The translations under genes and the position numbers were made by a program. From NCBI GenBank assembly GCA_036758285.1, contig DAIOWV010000007.1:1-64000 (forward strand): a DNA stretch of 64,000 nucleotides. The letters run 5' to 3'. This DNA comes from Taishania sp036758285 (GTDB lineage Bacteria > Bacteroidota > Bacteroidia > Flavobacteriales_D > Crocinitomicaceae). This document shows positions 1-8,981 of the stretch, one piece after another (the stretch's first letter is position 1; each line of letters starts with the position of its first letter). The notes under the pieces are model-generated. The model ran no database searches, had not been told where the DNA came from, and was given only the letters and a program-made list of their open reading frames with translations.

Positions 1-2
1 TC

Positions 3-344
3 GCAATTGGTTTTTATGAAAGTGGGGTCATGTACAAAGGTTGGATAACAAAAGTCTGGCTAGAGGTACAACCTGGGGAAACTAAGGAAATTTTACACAT
101 TAATCCAACCAAAAATAAAATCTATTTCTATGCCTTTTCAGAACAAACAACCTTAGAAGGACAATACAAACTATTGGTACACCCTGACTCTACTTTTCGA
201 ATAAAAGACGCTAATTTTGATCGCACAAAACTTGAAAACGAAAACCTCATCTGGTTAAATTTCAATGAAATAAACCGAGGAATATCTAGTAGTGTTCAAA
301 ATAGATTCACAATAAAATTAACACCTAAAAGAGAAGATAATTAA
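3..344 (+). CDS. Hypothetical protein, 5' end outside the window
   Basis: The frame is open to the left edge of the window. The first ATG is at 30, but in-frame codons before it encode a plausible continuation (AIGFYESGV), so this is probably the C-terminal part of a longer protein. The visible part is mainly beta-strand-like and ends with a basic KLTPKRE tail. I do not recognise a family. Its stop codon overlaps the stop of the convergent rimO gene by 4 bp. No function can be assigned. Confidence 0.6.
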   Translation, partial: AIGFYESGVMYKGWITKVWLEVQPGETKEILHINPTKNKIYFYAFSEQTTLEGQYKLLVHPDSTFRIKDANFDRTKLENENLIWLNFNEINRGISSSVQNRFTIKLTPKREDN

Positions 345-1654
345 TCTATTACTTTTCCATACAAATCATAATGATCTGCACTTGTAATTTCAACAGTTGC
401 AAAATCACCAATTCGAACATAATGTTCAGATTTCTTAACAAGAACCTCATTGTCAACTTCTGGAGAATCAAATTCTGTTCTTCCTATAAAGTAATCTCCC
501 TCTACTCTATCAAAAAGTACTCGAAACGTTTTACCTACCTTAACTTGATTTAATTCGTAACTAATACCTGATTGCAATTCCATAATAGCGTCTGCTCTAC
601 GTCTTTTTTCTTCTTCAGGTACATCGTCCTCAAAGTTATAAGCATGTGTATTATCTTCATGAGAATATGTGAAAATTCCTAAACGGTCAAAACGAGTGTT
701 TTGAACAAAGTCGTACATTTCTTGAAAATCTGCTTCTGTTTCACCAGGATAACCTGCAATTAAAGTCGTACGAATAGTTATTCCTGGTACTTTTTCACGA
801 ATAGTCGCTACAAGTTCTTCCGTTTTTTCTCGGGTTATACCTCTACGCATCGCTTTCAGAATACTTGTAGAACCATGTTGCAAAGGCATGTCAAGATATT
901 TACAAATATTGTCGTATTTATTCATAACATCCAGAACATCCATAGGGAAACCAGCAGGGAATGCATAATGTAATCTAATCCATTCGATTCCTTCGACATT
1001 TGCCAATTGCTCCATTAATTCTGCTAAAGCACGTTTTTTATATAAATCTAACCCATAATAAGTTAAATCTTGAGCAATCAACATTAATTCTTTAACACCT
1101 TTTGCTGCTAAATCTTTTGCATGTTTTACCAAATCCTCAATCGGAGTTGAAACATTTTTCCCCCTCATAATTGGAATTGCACAAAACGAACAAGGTCGGT
1201 CGCATCCTTCTGCAATTTTAAAATAGGCATAATGATTCGGTGTTGTTAACAAACGTTCACCAACCAACTCATGTTTATAATCTGCTTTTAATGTTTTTAA
1301 AAGTCTTGGCAAATCTCTAGTTCCAAAAAAAGCATCCACTTCAGGAATTTCAACTTCAAGCTCATCCTTGTATCTTTCAGATAAACATCCAGTTACATAA
1401 ACTTTATCAACCATTCCATCTACCTTTGCTTCGGCATATCGAATAATTGTATCGATAGATTCTTGTTTCGCCGAATCGATAAAACCACATGTATTGATAA
1501 TTACAATTTCAGCGTCATCTTGAGAAGATTCATGTTCTACATCGAATTTATTAGCACGTAATTGTGCCATCATAACTTCAGAATCGAAAACGTTTTTAGA
1601 ACAACCTAGTGTTACAACGTTTACCTTATTTTTTTTTAGGGTTTTTGTTTTCAT
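341..1654 (-). CDS. rimO: Ribosomal protein S12 methylthiotransferase RimO
   Basis: RimO is a radical-SAM enzyme that adds a methylthio group to an aspartate of ribosomal protein S12. The 437-residue length is normal for the family. The N-terminal MTTase domain has the auxiliary cluster cysteines C18, C56 and C90 (LGCSKN, NTCGF, TGCLS). The radical-SAM motif is EGCDRPCSFC with C151, C155 and C158. A C-terminal TRAM-like domain follows (roughly 370-437). The wording of the motifs separates it from MiaB. It lies just downstream of a small lipoprotein gene on the same strand (15 bp gap) and is convergent with the gene at the left edge. Confidence 0.95.
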   Translation of the reverse strand: MKTKTLKKNKVNVVTLGCSKNVFDSEVMMAQLRANKFDVEHESSQDDAEIVIINTCGFIDSAKQESIDTIIRYAEAKVDGMVDKVYVTGCLSERYKDELEVEIPEVDAFFGTRDLPRLLKTLKADYKHELVGERLLTTPNHYAYFKIAEGCDRPCSFCAIPIMRGKNVSTPIEDLVKHAKDLAAKGVKELMLIAQDLTYYGLDLYKKRALAELMEQLANVEGIEWIRLHYAFPAGFPMDVLDVMNKYDNICKYLDMPLQHGSTSILKAMRRGITREKTEELVATIREKVPGITIRTTLIAGYPGETEADFQEMYDFVQNTRFDRLGIFTYSHEDNTHAYNFEDDVPEEEKRRRADAIMELQSGISYELNQVKVGKTFRVLFDRVEGDYFIGRTEFDSPEVDNEVLVKKSEHYVRIGDFATVEITSADHYDLYGKVID

Positions 1655-1669
1655 TAAACTTCTAAGAAT

Positions 1670-2086
1670 CTATTTTTTTGGATAACCGTAATCTTTAGAG
1701 TCAGATTTATTGCCAGTATTTACATCGTAAAAATCCCAAACACCAACCATTACATCGTCTCTGTATTCACCTCTATAATGAAGTGAACCATTTGGATGAT
1801 ATACTATTGAATAACCATCCTTTATTCCATGTTTGTATTCAGTAATTGATTGCTTTTTTCCATCAACAGTATAATATGTCCAAATTCCATGACGGTTTTG
1901 TTTTGAATCATATTCACCTTCCATTTTTAATTGATTATTACCTCCATAGAAAGCTTTATAACTTGATCCCTTTACTTCTTCGTAATCTTCTTTTAATTCC
2001 GACTTTTTATCAGTTGAAACCTCATCTTCATTATTTTGGCATGATACCAAAAATAGTATTGAAAAAAATAACAATAACAATTTCAT
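1670..2086 (-). CDS. MORN-repeat lipoprotein
   Basis: This is a predicted 138-residue lipoprotein. The signal peptide MKLLLLFFSILFLVSC ends in a lipobox-like LVSC with C16 as the lipidation site. After an acidic linker come two to three MORN-type repeats (GIWTYY, GYSIVYHPNG, GVWDFYD at about residues 67-122). Many Bacteroidota carry small lipoproteins of this type. Databases sometimes label them YwqK-like antitoxins, but nothing here supports a toxin partner. It sits between the polyprenyl synthase gene and rimO with gaps of 13 and 15 bp, so co-transcription is likely. Confidence 0.75.
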   Translation of the reverse strand: MKLLLLFFSILFLVSCQNNEDEVSTDKKSELKEDYEEVKGSSYKAFYGGNNQLKMEGEYDSKQNRHGIWTYYTVDGKKQSITEYKHGIKDGYSIVYHPNGSLHYRGEYRDDVMVGVWDFYDVNTGNKSDSKDYGYPKK

Positions 2087-2099
2087 ATTTTACACTTTA

Positions 2100-3071
2100 T
2101 TATTTTGTACGTAATGTTGTATATTCTACTAAACCAATTAATGATTGTTTCGCTTCAGAATCGGGTATGTCTGTTAAAAGAAGTAATGCTTTTTCCTTAA
2201 TTTCCATCATTCTATTATGTGCATATTCAATTCCACCAGACTGAATCACTAAATCGATTGCCCTTTTAATATGTTTAGAGCTATCATTGTGATGACTCAC
2301 GATTTTCAACAATTCTCTTTTTGTTTCCTTTTCAGCTGTATTCAAAGCGTAAATTAAGGGAAGGGTCATCTTCTGTTCGCGAATGTCATTTCCTGTTGGT
2401 TTTCCGATATTATCTGGCGTTCCATAATCGAAAATATCATCTTTAATTTGAAAAGCTAAACCAACCAATTCACCAAATTCTCTCATTTTATTTGAAACAT
2501 CATTTCTTCCTACAGAAACTGCTCCAGCTTCACAACAAGTAGAAATTAATGATGCAGTTTTTTGACGAATAATATCAAAATAAACTTCCTCTGTTATATC
2601 TAAACTTCTTGCTTTTTCGATTTGCAAAAGTTCACCTTCACTCATTTCCCTTACTGCTCTAGCTACAATTTCCAACAATTCAACATTGTTTCTTTCAATT
2701 GAAAGCAATAAGACTCTTGACAACATAAAATCACCAACTAAAACAGCAATTTTATTTTTCCACAAAGCATTTGCTGAGAAAAAACCTCTTCGTTCACTTG
2801 CATCATCAACTACATCATCATGAACCAAAGAAGCAGTATGGAGAAGTTCTACTAATGAAGCTGCATCATACGTATTATCATTAATTTTCCCAAGCATTTT
2901 TGCGGTTAGAAAAATAAACAATGGCCGCATCTGCTTTCCTTTGCGTTTAACAATGAACTGAGTTACCCTATTCAATAAGTTCACATTTGACTTCATGCTC
3001 TCAGGAAAACGAATTTCGAATTCATTTATCTCCTCTTTCACGGGCAACATTATCTGATTCACTGTCATCAT
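2100..3071 (-). CDS. Polyprenyl (octaprenyl-type) diphosphate synthase
   Basis: This trans-isoprenyl diphosphate synthase extends a prenyl diphosphate with IPP, probably for the menaquinone side chain. The first aspartate-rich motif is DDVVD at residues 85-89 (HDDVVDD), and the second is KDDIFD with D211, D212 and D215. The GKQMRP substrate-binding motif is at 45-50. The length (323 aa) and N-terminus fit the IspB/long-chain group. Chain length cannot be read from sequence by eye. The start at 3071, or the adjacent ATG at 3068, fits the family's usual N-terminus. It heads a likely operon with the MORN lipoprotein and rimO. Confidence 0.9.
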   Translation of the reverse strand: MMTVNQIMLPVKEEINEFEIRFPESMKSNVNLLNRVTQFIVKRKGKQMRPLFIFLTAKMLGKINDNTYDAASLVELLHTASLVHDDVVDDASERRGFFSANALWKNKIAVLVGDFMLSRVLLLSIERNNVELLEIVARAVREMSEGELLQIEKARSLDITEEVYFDIIRQKTASLISTCCEAGAVSVGRNDVSNKMREFGELVGLAFQIKDDIFDYGTPDNIGKPTGNDIREQKMTLPLIYALNTAEKETKRELLKIVSHHNDSSKHIKRAIDLVIQSGGIEYAHNRMMEIKEKALLLLTDIPDSEAKQSLIGLVEYTTLRTK

Positions 3072-3076
3072 CGGTG

Positions 3077-3084
3077 CAAAGATA
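3077..3084 (-). promoter_or_regulatory. Promoter -7 box (TATCTTTG) of the polyprenyl synthase gene
   Basis: Read on the minus strand, this matches the Bacteroidota/Flavobacterium -7 consensus TAnnTTTG. It ends only a few bases before the start codon at 3071, so the transcript would have almost no leader. A clear -33 TTG was not fixed. Confidence 0.45.
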
Positions 3085-3176
3085 ATAAATTGAATCGTGG
3101 AAAATAAAAAAGACTTAAAATTATGACGAATGAACTCAAAACCATGAGAACTTAAACAAACTTAACTTTCTAAGTG

Positions 3177-3807
3177 TTATTCCTCTTCAACACCCCCAGT
3201 CATCACATCAACAAAATCTGACATACTAATACGCTTATAATCTGAAGGAATTCCAAATAAATCCTTAGACAAAGGTTCATTATTCATCTCTATTAATTCA
3301 TAATGATATACCCCATCCTTAGAAACTACAAAGTAATCAGTCAATAATCCAGGAAACGATTCAAATCCAGGAATGCTTTTTGAAGATATTTTTTTATTAT
3401 AAAAGAAATCCAAATCCTGAGGAAAATCTACAACCTTCACTTTTAACTTCTTAGATTTCATTCCCAAAACCTTTTTTTTACCCCTTATTTTCTCATAACG
3501 ATATCGCGAAACACTGGATTCATTTTCAGGTATTTGAATAGCAAATTTATCAAACCCTCTCTCTACTAACAAATAACCTTTTTGCTTTTGCAAATGATTA
3601 ATCATTACTTGCCCACCCAACTGATCTGTAAAAGTCTCCACTCTAACGATAGTGTCATTTGTATAAATGGTCATCTGTGAAGTTGGAAAAAAATTTCTCA
3701 ATGTAGAATCAGCAATTTCAATTTTATAAACTAGTTTACCAATAAATGGATTTTGAGAATATGCTGAATTGATTAAAAAGAAGAAAAAAACAAGCTAAGA
3801 ACTTCAT
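3177..3807 (-). pseudogene. GLPGLI-like secreted protein, frameshifted in its signal peptide
   Basis: The long frame (3177-3701) has only a TTG start and no signal peptide. An ATG at 3807 begins a signal peptide (MKFLACFF) in another frame. The two frames meet in a run of seven A at 3784-3790. With six A, the product reads MKFLACFFFFLINSAYSQ and runs straight into the long frame, giving about 209 residues. The body has the SFPGLL motif near an aromatic/beta-rich region and ends with MTGGVEEE, resembling the GLPGLI family of secreted Bacteroidota proteins of unknown role. This is either a real one-base slip or an assembly error; the gene is otherwise intact. Confidence 0.6.
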
Positions 3808-3969
3808 AAAACTATTTCTTTCAAAGCTACTGAATATTTTCTCAAAAAATCAAACACTTAACCTTTAATTAAAACAAATAATTTTATATTAATCTTTTTT
3901 TTAATACTTTTACACACCAAAATGAGTATAACTTTATATTCAAATGAAAACTAACTAATAACCCAAAAT

Positions 3970-4284
3970 ATGTTAAAATCACTTTTTACGCTATTGGTAT
4001 TGTATAGTACTACTGCCTTTTCGCAAGATTACTATTCATATTCTATTGAAGGAAAAATTGAAAACCCCTCCGAACTTGAAGCTTCTATTTTGAAAATAGA
4101 AGGAGTGAATGCTTGTAAAATCAGAATCAAAGAAGAAAAGTCTGTAGCTGAAATTTTAATAGAAATTTTACCAATGGAAAAAATGGAAAAATTCACAAAT
4201 CCGTCTCCATTAATAGATATTGACAATTTACTGTCTGAAAAAAATCTAGAAATCAAAGATTTAATTGAAATAAACAATAAATAA
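3970..4284 (+). CDS. Small secreted protein upstream of the adhesin
   Basis: This 104-residue protein has a clear Sec signal peptide (MLKSLFTLLVLYSTTAFSQ, cleavage near residue 19). The mature part has alternating helix/strand segments (EASILKIEGVNACKIRIKEE, then AEILIEILPM), which resembles a small ferredoxin-like fold as in HMA domains, although the metal-binding CxxC is absent. I do not recognise a named family. It ends one base before the ATG of the 1255-aa adhesin gene, so it is the first gene of the adhesin-porP-OmpA operon. That placement suggests a role connected with the surface protein. Confidence 0.7.
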   Translation: MLKSLFTLLVLYSTTAFSQDYYSYSIEGKIENPSELEASILKIEGVNACKIRIKEEKSVAEILIEILPMEKMEKFTNPSPLIDIDNLLSEKNLEIKDLIEINNK

Positions 4285-4285
4285 T

Positions 4286-7200
4286 ATGTTAAAAAATATT
4301 CTTTTATTACTTACAGTTTGTATCGCATTTTTGAATTCATTACTGGCACAATCTGACAACTGTTCATCTGCAACATTAATTTCTACCACAGCAACTTGTA
4401 CAAGTCCAACAAATGGTACAACCGTTGGAGCTACTGAATCAATACCTGGTTGTGCTGGAAATGCAGATGATGATGTATGGTATCGTTTTGTTGCAACAAG
4501 TACTTCTCACTCTATCATTGTAACTCCATCTGCAGGAATGGATGCAGTAGTTCAATTGTTTTCAGGAACTTGTTCAGGACTTATTTCTTTAACATGTAGA
4601 GATAACTTTTTCTCTGGTGGAGTTGAGACGATCAACTATTCAGGACTTACAATTGGAGCTACCTATAGAGTTCGCGTATATCATTATGGTGTAGGTTCTG
4701 GAACTGGAACGTTTACAATGTGCGTAACTACACCTCCGGCAGCACCAGCTAATGACATCTGTGGCAGTGCTGTCAACTTAACTGTAAATACAACTTGTAC
4801 TGCAACAAGTGGAACAACTGTTGGGGCTACACAATCTTTCCCAGGATGTTCAGGAACAGCTGATGAAGATGTTTGGTATCAATTTACTGCAACAAATTCT
4901 GTTCAAACAGTTACAGTAACACCAACGACAAGTTCACTTGATATGGTTGTTGAAGTTTATTCAGGTACTTCATGTACTTCGTTAACTTCAATTGCATGTG
5001 TCGATAATACTTTTTCAGGATCTGCTGAAACTGTAAATCTAGTTGGTTTAACAGTTGGAAATGTATATAGAATTCGAACTTATGATTATTACACAGGAAG
5101 TACCGGGAATTTTAATATTTGTGTTACAGGAACACCAACAGCAACACCAACAAATGACAACCCTTGCTCGGCAATTGCATTACCAACAGTAACTTCTGCA
5201 TGTAATTATTTAAATTTCACTAATGTTGGGGCAACAGCTACAACATCAGCTCCAAATCCAACATCTTGTGTTGGTGGAAGTGCGACAGGAACTTATGGTA
5301 GTTCATCTGCTGATGTTTGGTTTGCAATCACAGTACCTTCTACTGGTCATATTAACATTACATCTCGCCCTAATATGGGTTCTGGAAGAATCGTAGATGG
5401 AGCAATGGCTTTGTATTCTGGCACATGTGGTTCATTAACACAAATAGCATGTTCAAATAACAACAACTATCCTGGAGCAAATAATGATTTACTTCCAATG
5501 ATTAATAGAACAGGTTTAACTCCAGGGTCAACTGTTTATTTAAGATATTGGGGAGTTTCAAATTCAACTGGAAATTTTGGTCTTTGTGTTACAACAGCTA
5601 CAAATGATGACTGTGCAAATGCATTGTATATTTGCGATATAAATGGATACAACGGATCTACTTCAGCAGCTTATACAGCTGATAGACCTGGAAACATGCA
5701 TGGAAATAACGAAACTCCTGCTGGAGTGAATCTTGTTGATGGAACTAATTCAGGAGGTCCATTTGGTTATTACCCACCGAGCAATGTTCCTGGACCTTTC
5801 TCATCTCCATCTATCGATGTTAACATTGAAAATAATTCATGGATACGTTTTACTGCTGCTGCTGCAACTGCAACTCTAACTGTGTCTATTTATGATTGTT
5901 TTGTTGGAAACTATCCATCTGGAGGAATTCAAATGCAAATTTTTAGTTCAACAGGGTGTTCAAACTTTTCACCAATTTCAAATTTCGAAGAAAATTCTAC
6001 TGGATTTGTAATTACTGCAAATGGATTAACGGTAGGTAATGATTATATACTAATGGTGGATGGTTATGCGGGTGATATTTGTAGTTATACAATTTCTGCA
6101 AACACAGGTGTTTTATTCCCAGACATTCCAGATGTGCCACCTGTTTGTGCTGGAACTCCAGTAACACTAACTGCCCCTCCTGGTGCAACAAGTTATCTTT
6201 GGCAACATGATGGCAGTACAACACAATCAGTTACTGTAGCACCTGGTACAACTCAAACTTATTATTGTGAAGTCACAGGTTTATGTACTCATAAACAAAC
6301 GTTAGATGTTCAAGTTGTAGTTAATCCTTCACCATTGTTAGAATTAAATTATAATACGAATCAAACAATCTGTAATGGTGAATCAATAACATTAACTGCT
6401 TCTGGAGCGAATACTTATTCTTGGAATACTGGAGCTACAACTGCTTCAATAACGGTTTCTCCAACGTCAACAACTACATATACTGTGACAGGCTATGTAA
6501 ATGGTTGTCAAGCCAATAAATCGATAACTATTAATGTTAACCCACTTCCTACAATTTCGGGTTCTCCTACAGTAACACCTTCAAATTGTGGAGCAAGTAA
6601 TGGATCGATTTCTGGATATAGTGTTTCTCCAGCAGGGTCAACTGTTGTTTGGACAAACGCTTCAGGAGCAGTTGTTGGAAATACAATAAATGTGAACAAT
6701 CTTCCTGTTGGAAATTACACACTAACCGTTACTCATCCAAATGGATGTGTGAGACAAGTAGGTCCAGTTAACATATCAAATCCGAATGCTCCAGCAGCAC
6801 CAGTAATATCAGTAAGTACTACTAATCCATGTATTGGTTCTTCAGTCACTTTCTCGGCAACGTCAGTTGCAGGTGCTACTTTTTCATGGACTGGTCCTCA
6901 AGGTTTTATAACAAGTAACCCTTCATTCAGTATTACAAACTTTAGTACTGTTGATCAAGGAAATTACTGTGTAACTGTCACTGTTGCAGGATGTACTAGT
7001 ACACCTCAATGTCAAAATGTAACTTTAGCTTCTGCACCTAATATTGATATTGCATCTTCTTCAAATGGAATGGTTATATGTGATCAAGGAACTGCTGTAT
7101 TATCAGCATCTGGTGGTGTATCTTATACATGGACTGGTCCAAATTCATATACAGGATCTGGTAATAGTATTACGATTCAGCCTTTTACTTCTGCAAACTC

Positions 7201-8053
7201 TGGTAACTATGTTGTAACAGGTACAGGTTCAAATGGATGTACTAATACAGACACAATTGAAGTTACATCTGTTAATAATCCAACTATCATTTTAACATCA
7301 GAGTCTGGTAGTAATATATTTTGTAATGGTGGTTCAGCAAGTTTAACAGCAGCTGGAGCAACTACATATACTTGGACAGCTCCAGACAATACAACATACT
7401 CAGGAACAACTATAACGATTCCAAATGTTACAACTACAAATTCAGGTTGGTATTTAGTAACAGGTACAGATGCTAACAATTGTTCTTCAACAGATAGTAT
7501 CCATCTTATTTTAGCAACTCCTACCGCAGATGCAACTGTTGGCAATGGAGGTGTGATTTGTCCTGGAACATCCGTAAACTTCTATTCTTCAGAAGGGATT
7601 TCTTACAATTGGACTGGACCACAAGGGTATATAACATCAGATCAAGGATTTGTATTAACTGGTGCAAAACTAGAAAATGCAGGGTGGTACTATGTAACTG
7701 TAACTGATTCAAACCATTGTACAGTAACTGATTCTACTCACTTAACAATTGAAGCTAATCCGGACTGTTTAATCATACCTGATTTAATCACTCCTGACAA
7801 TGACAAGTTAAATGATGTTTGGTATATCAAAGGACTTGAAGCTTTTCCAAATGTTTCTGTTGAAATCTATAATAGATGGGGTAATCTAATATATAAAACT
7901 GATGATTACAAAAATGATTGGGGTGGTGAAGTTACAAATGGATTAACAATAGGGTCAGGAAAAGTTCCACTTGGAACATATTTCTATATTCTGAATTTAA
8001 ATAATTCGGAAAATACCCCTCCATACAAAGGCTACATTGAAGTTCAATACTAA
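4286..8053 (+). CDS. T9SS type B (gliding C-terminal domain) surface adhesin, 1255 aa
   Basis: A large, Thr/Ser/Gly-rich secreted protein. It has a signal peptide (MLKNILLLLTVCIAFLNSLLAQ). Three to four related beta-sandwich repeats with DDVWYRF/DEDVWYQF/ADVWFAI motifs follow (about residues 25-620). A row of Ig-like modules with YLWQHDG, YSWNTGA, FSWTGPQ, YTWTGPN, YTWTAPD and YNWTGPQ cores covers about 620-1160. The last ~85 residues are the type B CTD: ITPDNDKLNDVW, VEIYNRWGNLIY, DWGGEV, GTYFYIL. Such CTDs direct export by the type IX system and need a PorP/SprF partner, which is encoded 2 bp downstream. Surface location is well supported; the ligand is unknown. Confidence 0.9.
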   Translation: MLKNILLLLTVCIAFLNSLLAQSDNCSSATLISTTATCTSPTNGTTVGATESIPGCAGNADDDVWYRFVATSTSHSIIVTPSAGMDAVVQLFSGTCSGLISLTCRDNFFSGGVETINYSGLTIGATYRVRVYHYGVGSGTGTFTMCVTTPPAAPANDICGSAVNLTVNTTCTATSGTTVGATQSFPGCSGTADEDVWYQFTATNSVQTVTVTPTTSSLDMVVEVYSGTSCTSLTSIACVDNTFSGSAETVNLVGLTVGNVYRIRTYDYYTGSTGNFNICVTGTPTATPTNDNPCSAIALPTVTSACNYLNFTNVGATATTSAPNPTSCVGGSATGTYGSSSADVWFAITVPSTGHINITSRPNMGSGRIVDGAMALYSGTCGSLTQIACSNNNNYPGANNDLLPMINRTGLTPGSTVYLRYWGVSNSTGNFGLCVTTATNDDCANALYICDINGYNGSTSAAYTADRPGNMHGNNETPAGVNLVDGTNSGGPFGYYPPSNVPGPFSSPSIDVNIENNSWIRFTAAAATATLTVSIYDCFVGNYPSGGIQMQIFSSTGCSNFSPISNFEENSTGFVITANGLTVGNDYILMVDGYAGDICSYTISANTGVLFPDIPDVPPVCAGTPVTLTAPPGATSYLWQHDGSTTQSVTVAPGTTQTYYCEVTGLCTHKQTLDVQVVVNPSPLLELNYNTNQTICNGESITLTASGANTYSWNTGATTASITVSPTSTTTYTVTGYVNGCQANKSITINVNPLPTISGSPTVTPSNCGASNGSISGYSVSPAGSTVVWTNASGAVVGNTINVNNLPVGNYTLTVTHPNGCVRQVGPVNISNPNAPAAPVISVSTTNPCIGSSVTFSATSVAGATFSWTGPQGFITSNPSFSITNFSTVDQGNYCVTVTVAGCTSTPQCQNVTLASAPNIDIASSSNGMVICDQGTAVLSASGGVSYTWTGPNSYTGSGNSITIQPFTSANSGNYVVTGTGSNGCTNTDTIEVTSVNNPTIILTSESGSNIFCNGGSASLTAAGATTYTWTAPDNTTYSGTTITIPNVTTTNSGWYLVTGTDANNCSSTDSIHLILATPTADATVGNGGVICPGTSVNFYSSEGISYNWTGPQGYITSDQGFVLTGAKLENAGWYYVTVTDSNHCTVTDSTHLTIEANPDCLIIPDLITPDNDKLNDVWYIKGLEAFPNVSVEIYNRWGNLIYKTDDYKNDWGGEVTNGLTIGSGKVPLGTYFYILNLNNSENTPPYKGYIEVQY

Positions 8054-8064
8054 GAATGCTAATT

Positions 8065-8980
8065 ATGAAACGAATAATTTTTATTTTACTAATTGCATTG
8101 TTCCCTGTTGTTAAAGCAAATGCTCAACAGGATGAACAAATGTCTATTTACATGTATAATCCCTTATACTTTAATCCTGCTTACGCAGGAAGTAAAGACG
8201 CTATCAGTGCGGTTGCTATAGGACGTTTTCAATGGATAAACTACAATGGAGCTCCTAGATCACAATGGTTTAGTGTTCATGCACCTCTAATGTTTAAATC
8301 AATTGGTGTTGGTGGTCATATGGTAAATGATAAAATTGGAAAAAGAAACCGTACATCTGCTTTTGCTGATGTTAGCACAGGAATTGCATTAAACAAAACA
8401 AGTAGAATTTCAGTTGGTTTATCTGCTGGAATAGATGTACTTGGTTATGATTTTACAAATGCAACAGTGAATGATGTTACAGATCCTTTTTATGGACAAC
8501 AAATATCAGCTACTAAACCAAATGTTGGAGCTGGTGTTTATTACTATGGAAATAGACATTATGTTGGAATTTCTTCTCCTCGCCTACTAGAAGCATCGAT
8601 TAGAACAGATCAAGATTTGATTAAACAAGTTAATGCTCGACACTTTTTCGTTGCTGCAGGTTATGTATTCGACATCAACTCTGTATTGAAATTCAAACCT
8701 TCAACGTTAATAAAATTTACACCCAATGCACCTTTAACATTTGNNNNNNNNNNNNNNNNNNNNNNNNNNNNNNNNNNNNNNNNNNNNNNNNNNNNNNNNN
8801 NNNNNNNNNNNNNNNNNNNNNNNNNNNNNNNNNNNNNNNNNNNNNNNNNNNNNNATAGGATATGTATATGATTTTCCTTACAACGGACTAAGAAAATACC
8901 AAAGTGGTTCACACGAAATCTTTTTACAATTTGATATTCGAACGAAAAAAACACCTTATACATCACCAAGATATTTTTAA
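8065..8980 (+). CDS. PorP/SprF family type IX secretion outer-membrane protein (contains assembly gap)
   Basis: PorP/SprF proteins are outer-membrane beta-barrels needed for secretion or surface attachment of type B CTD adhesins. The ATG at 8065 gives a clean signal peptide (MKRIIFILLIALFPVVKANAQ); the ATG at 8056 only adds three residues. The family's N-terminus is clear: MYNPLYFNPAYAGSK. A run of 111 N (8744-8854) removes the C-terminal third. After the gap the frame GYVYDFPYNGLRKYQSGSHE ending in SPRYF is the family C-terminus. The two halves are out of frame by the N count, so the gap length is not exact. It lies between the adhesin and the OmpA protein, the usual three-gene order. Confidence 0.88.
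8744..8854. other. Assembly gap (111 N)
   Basis: A run of 111 undetermined bases inside the porP/sprF-type gene. The reading frames on either side disagree by the written length, so the real missing length is not 111 or the flanks contain an error. Repetition between porP paralogues elsewhere in the genome could have broken the assembly here. Confidence 0.95.
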
Positions 8981-8981
8981 G

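Noticed and set aside
1670..2086. Toxin-antitoxin antitoxin (YwqK label)
   Set aside because: MORN repeats on a lipoprotein, with no toxin gene nearby.
1846..2244. ORF overlapping the lipoprotein and polyprenyl synthase genes
   Set aside because: It is antisense to two well-supported genes and has no recognisable family.
6012..7712. Long open frames opposite the 1255-aa adhesin
   Set aside because: They have no start context or family features and arise from the low-complexity coding strand.
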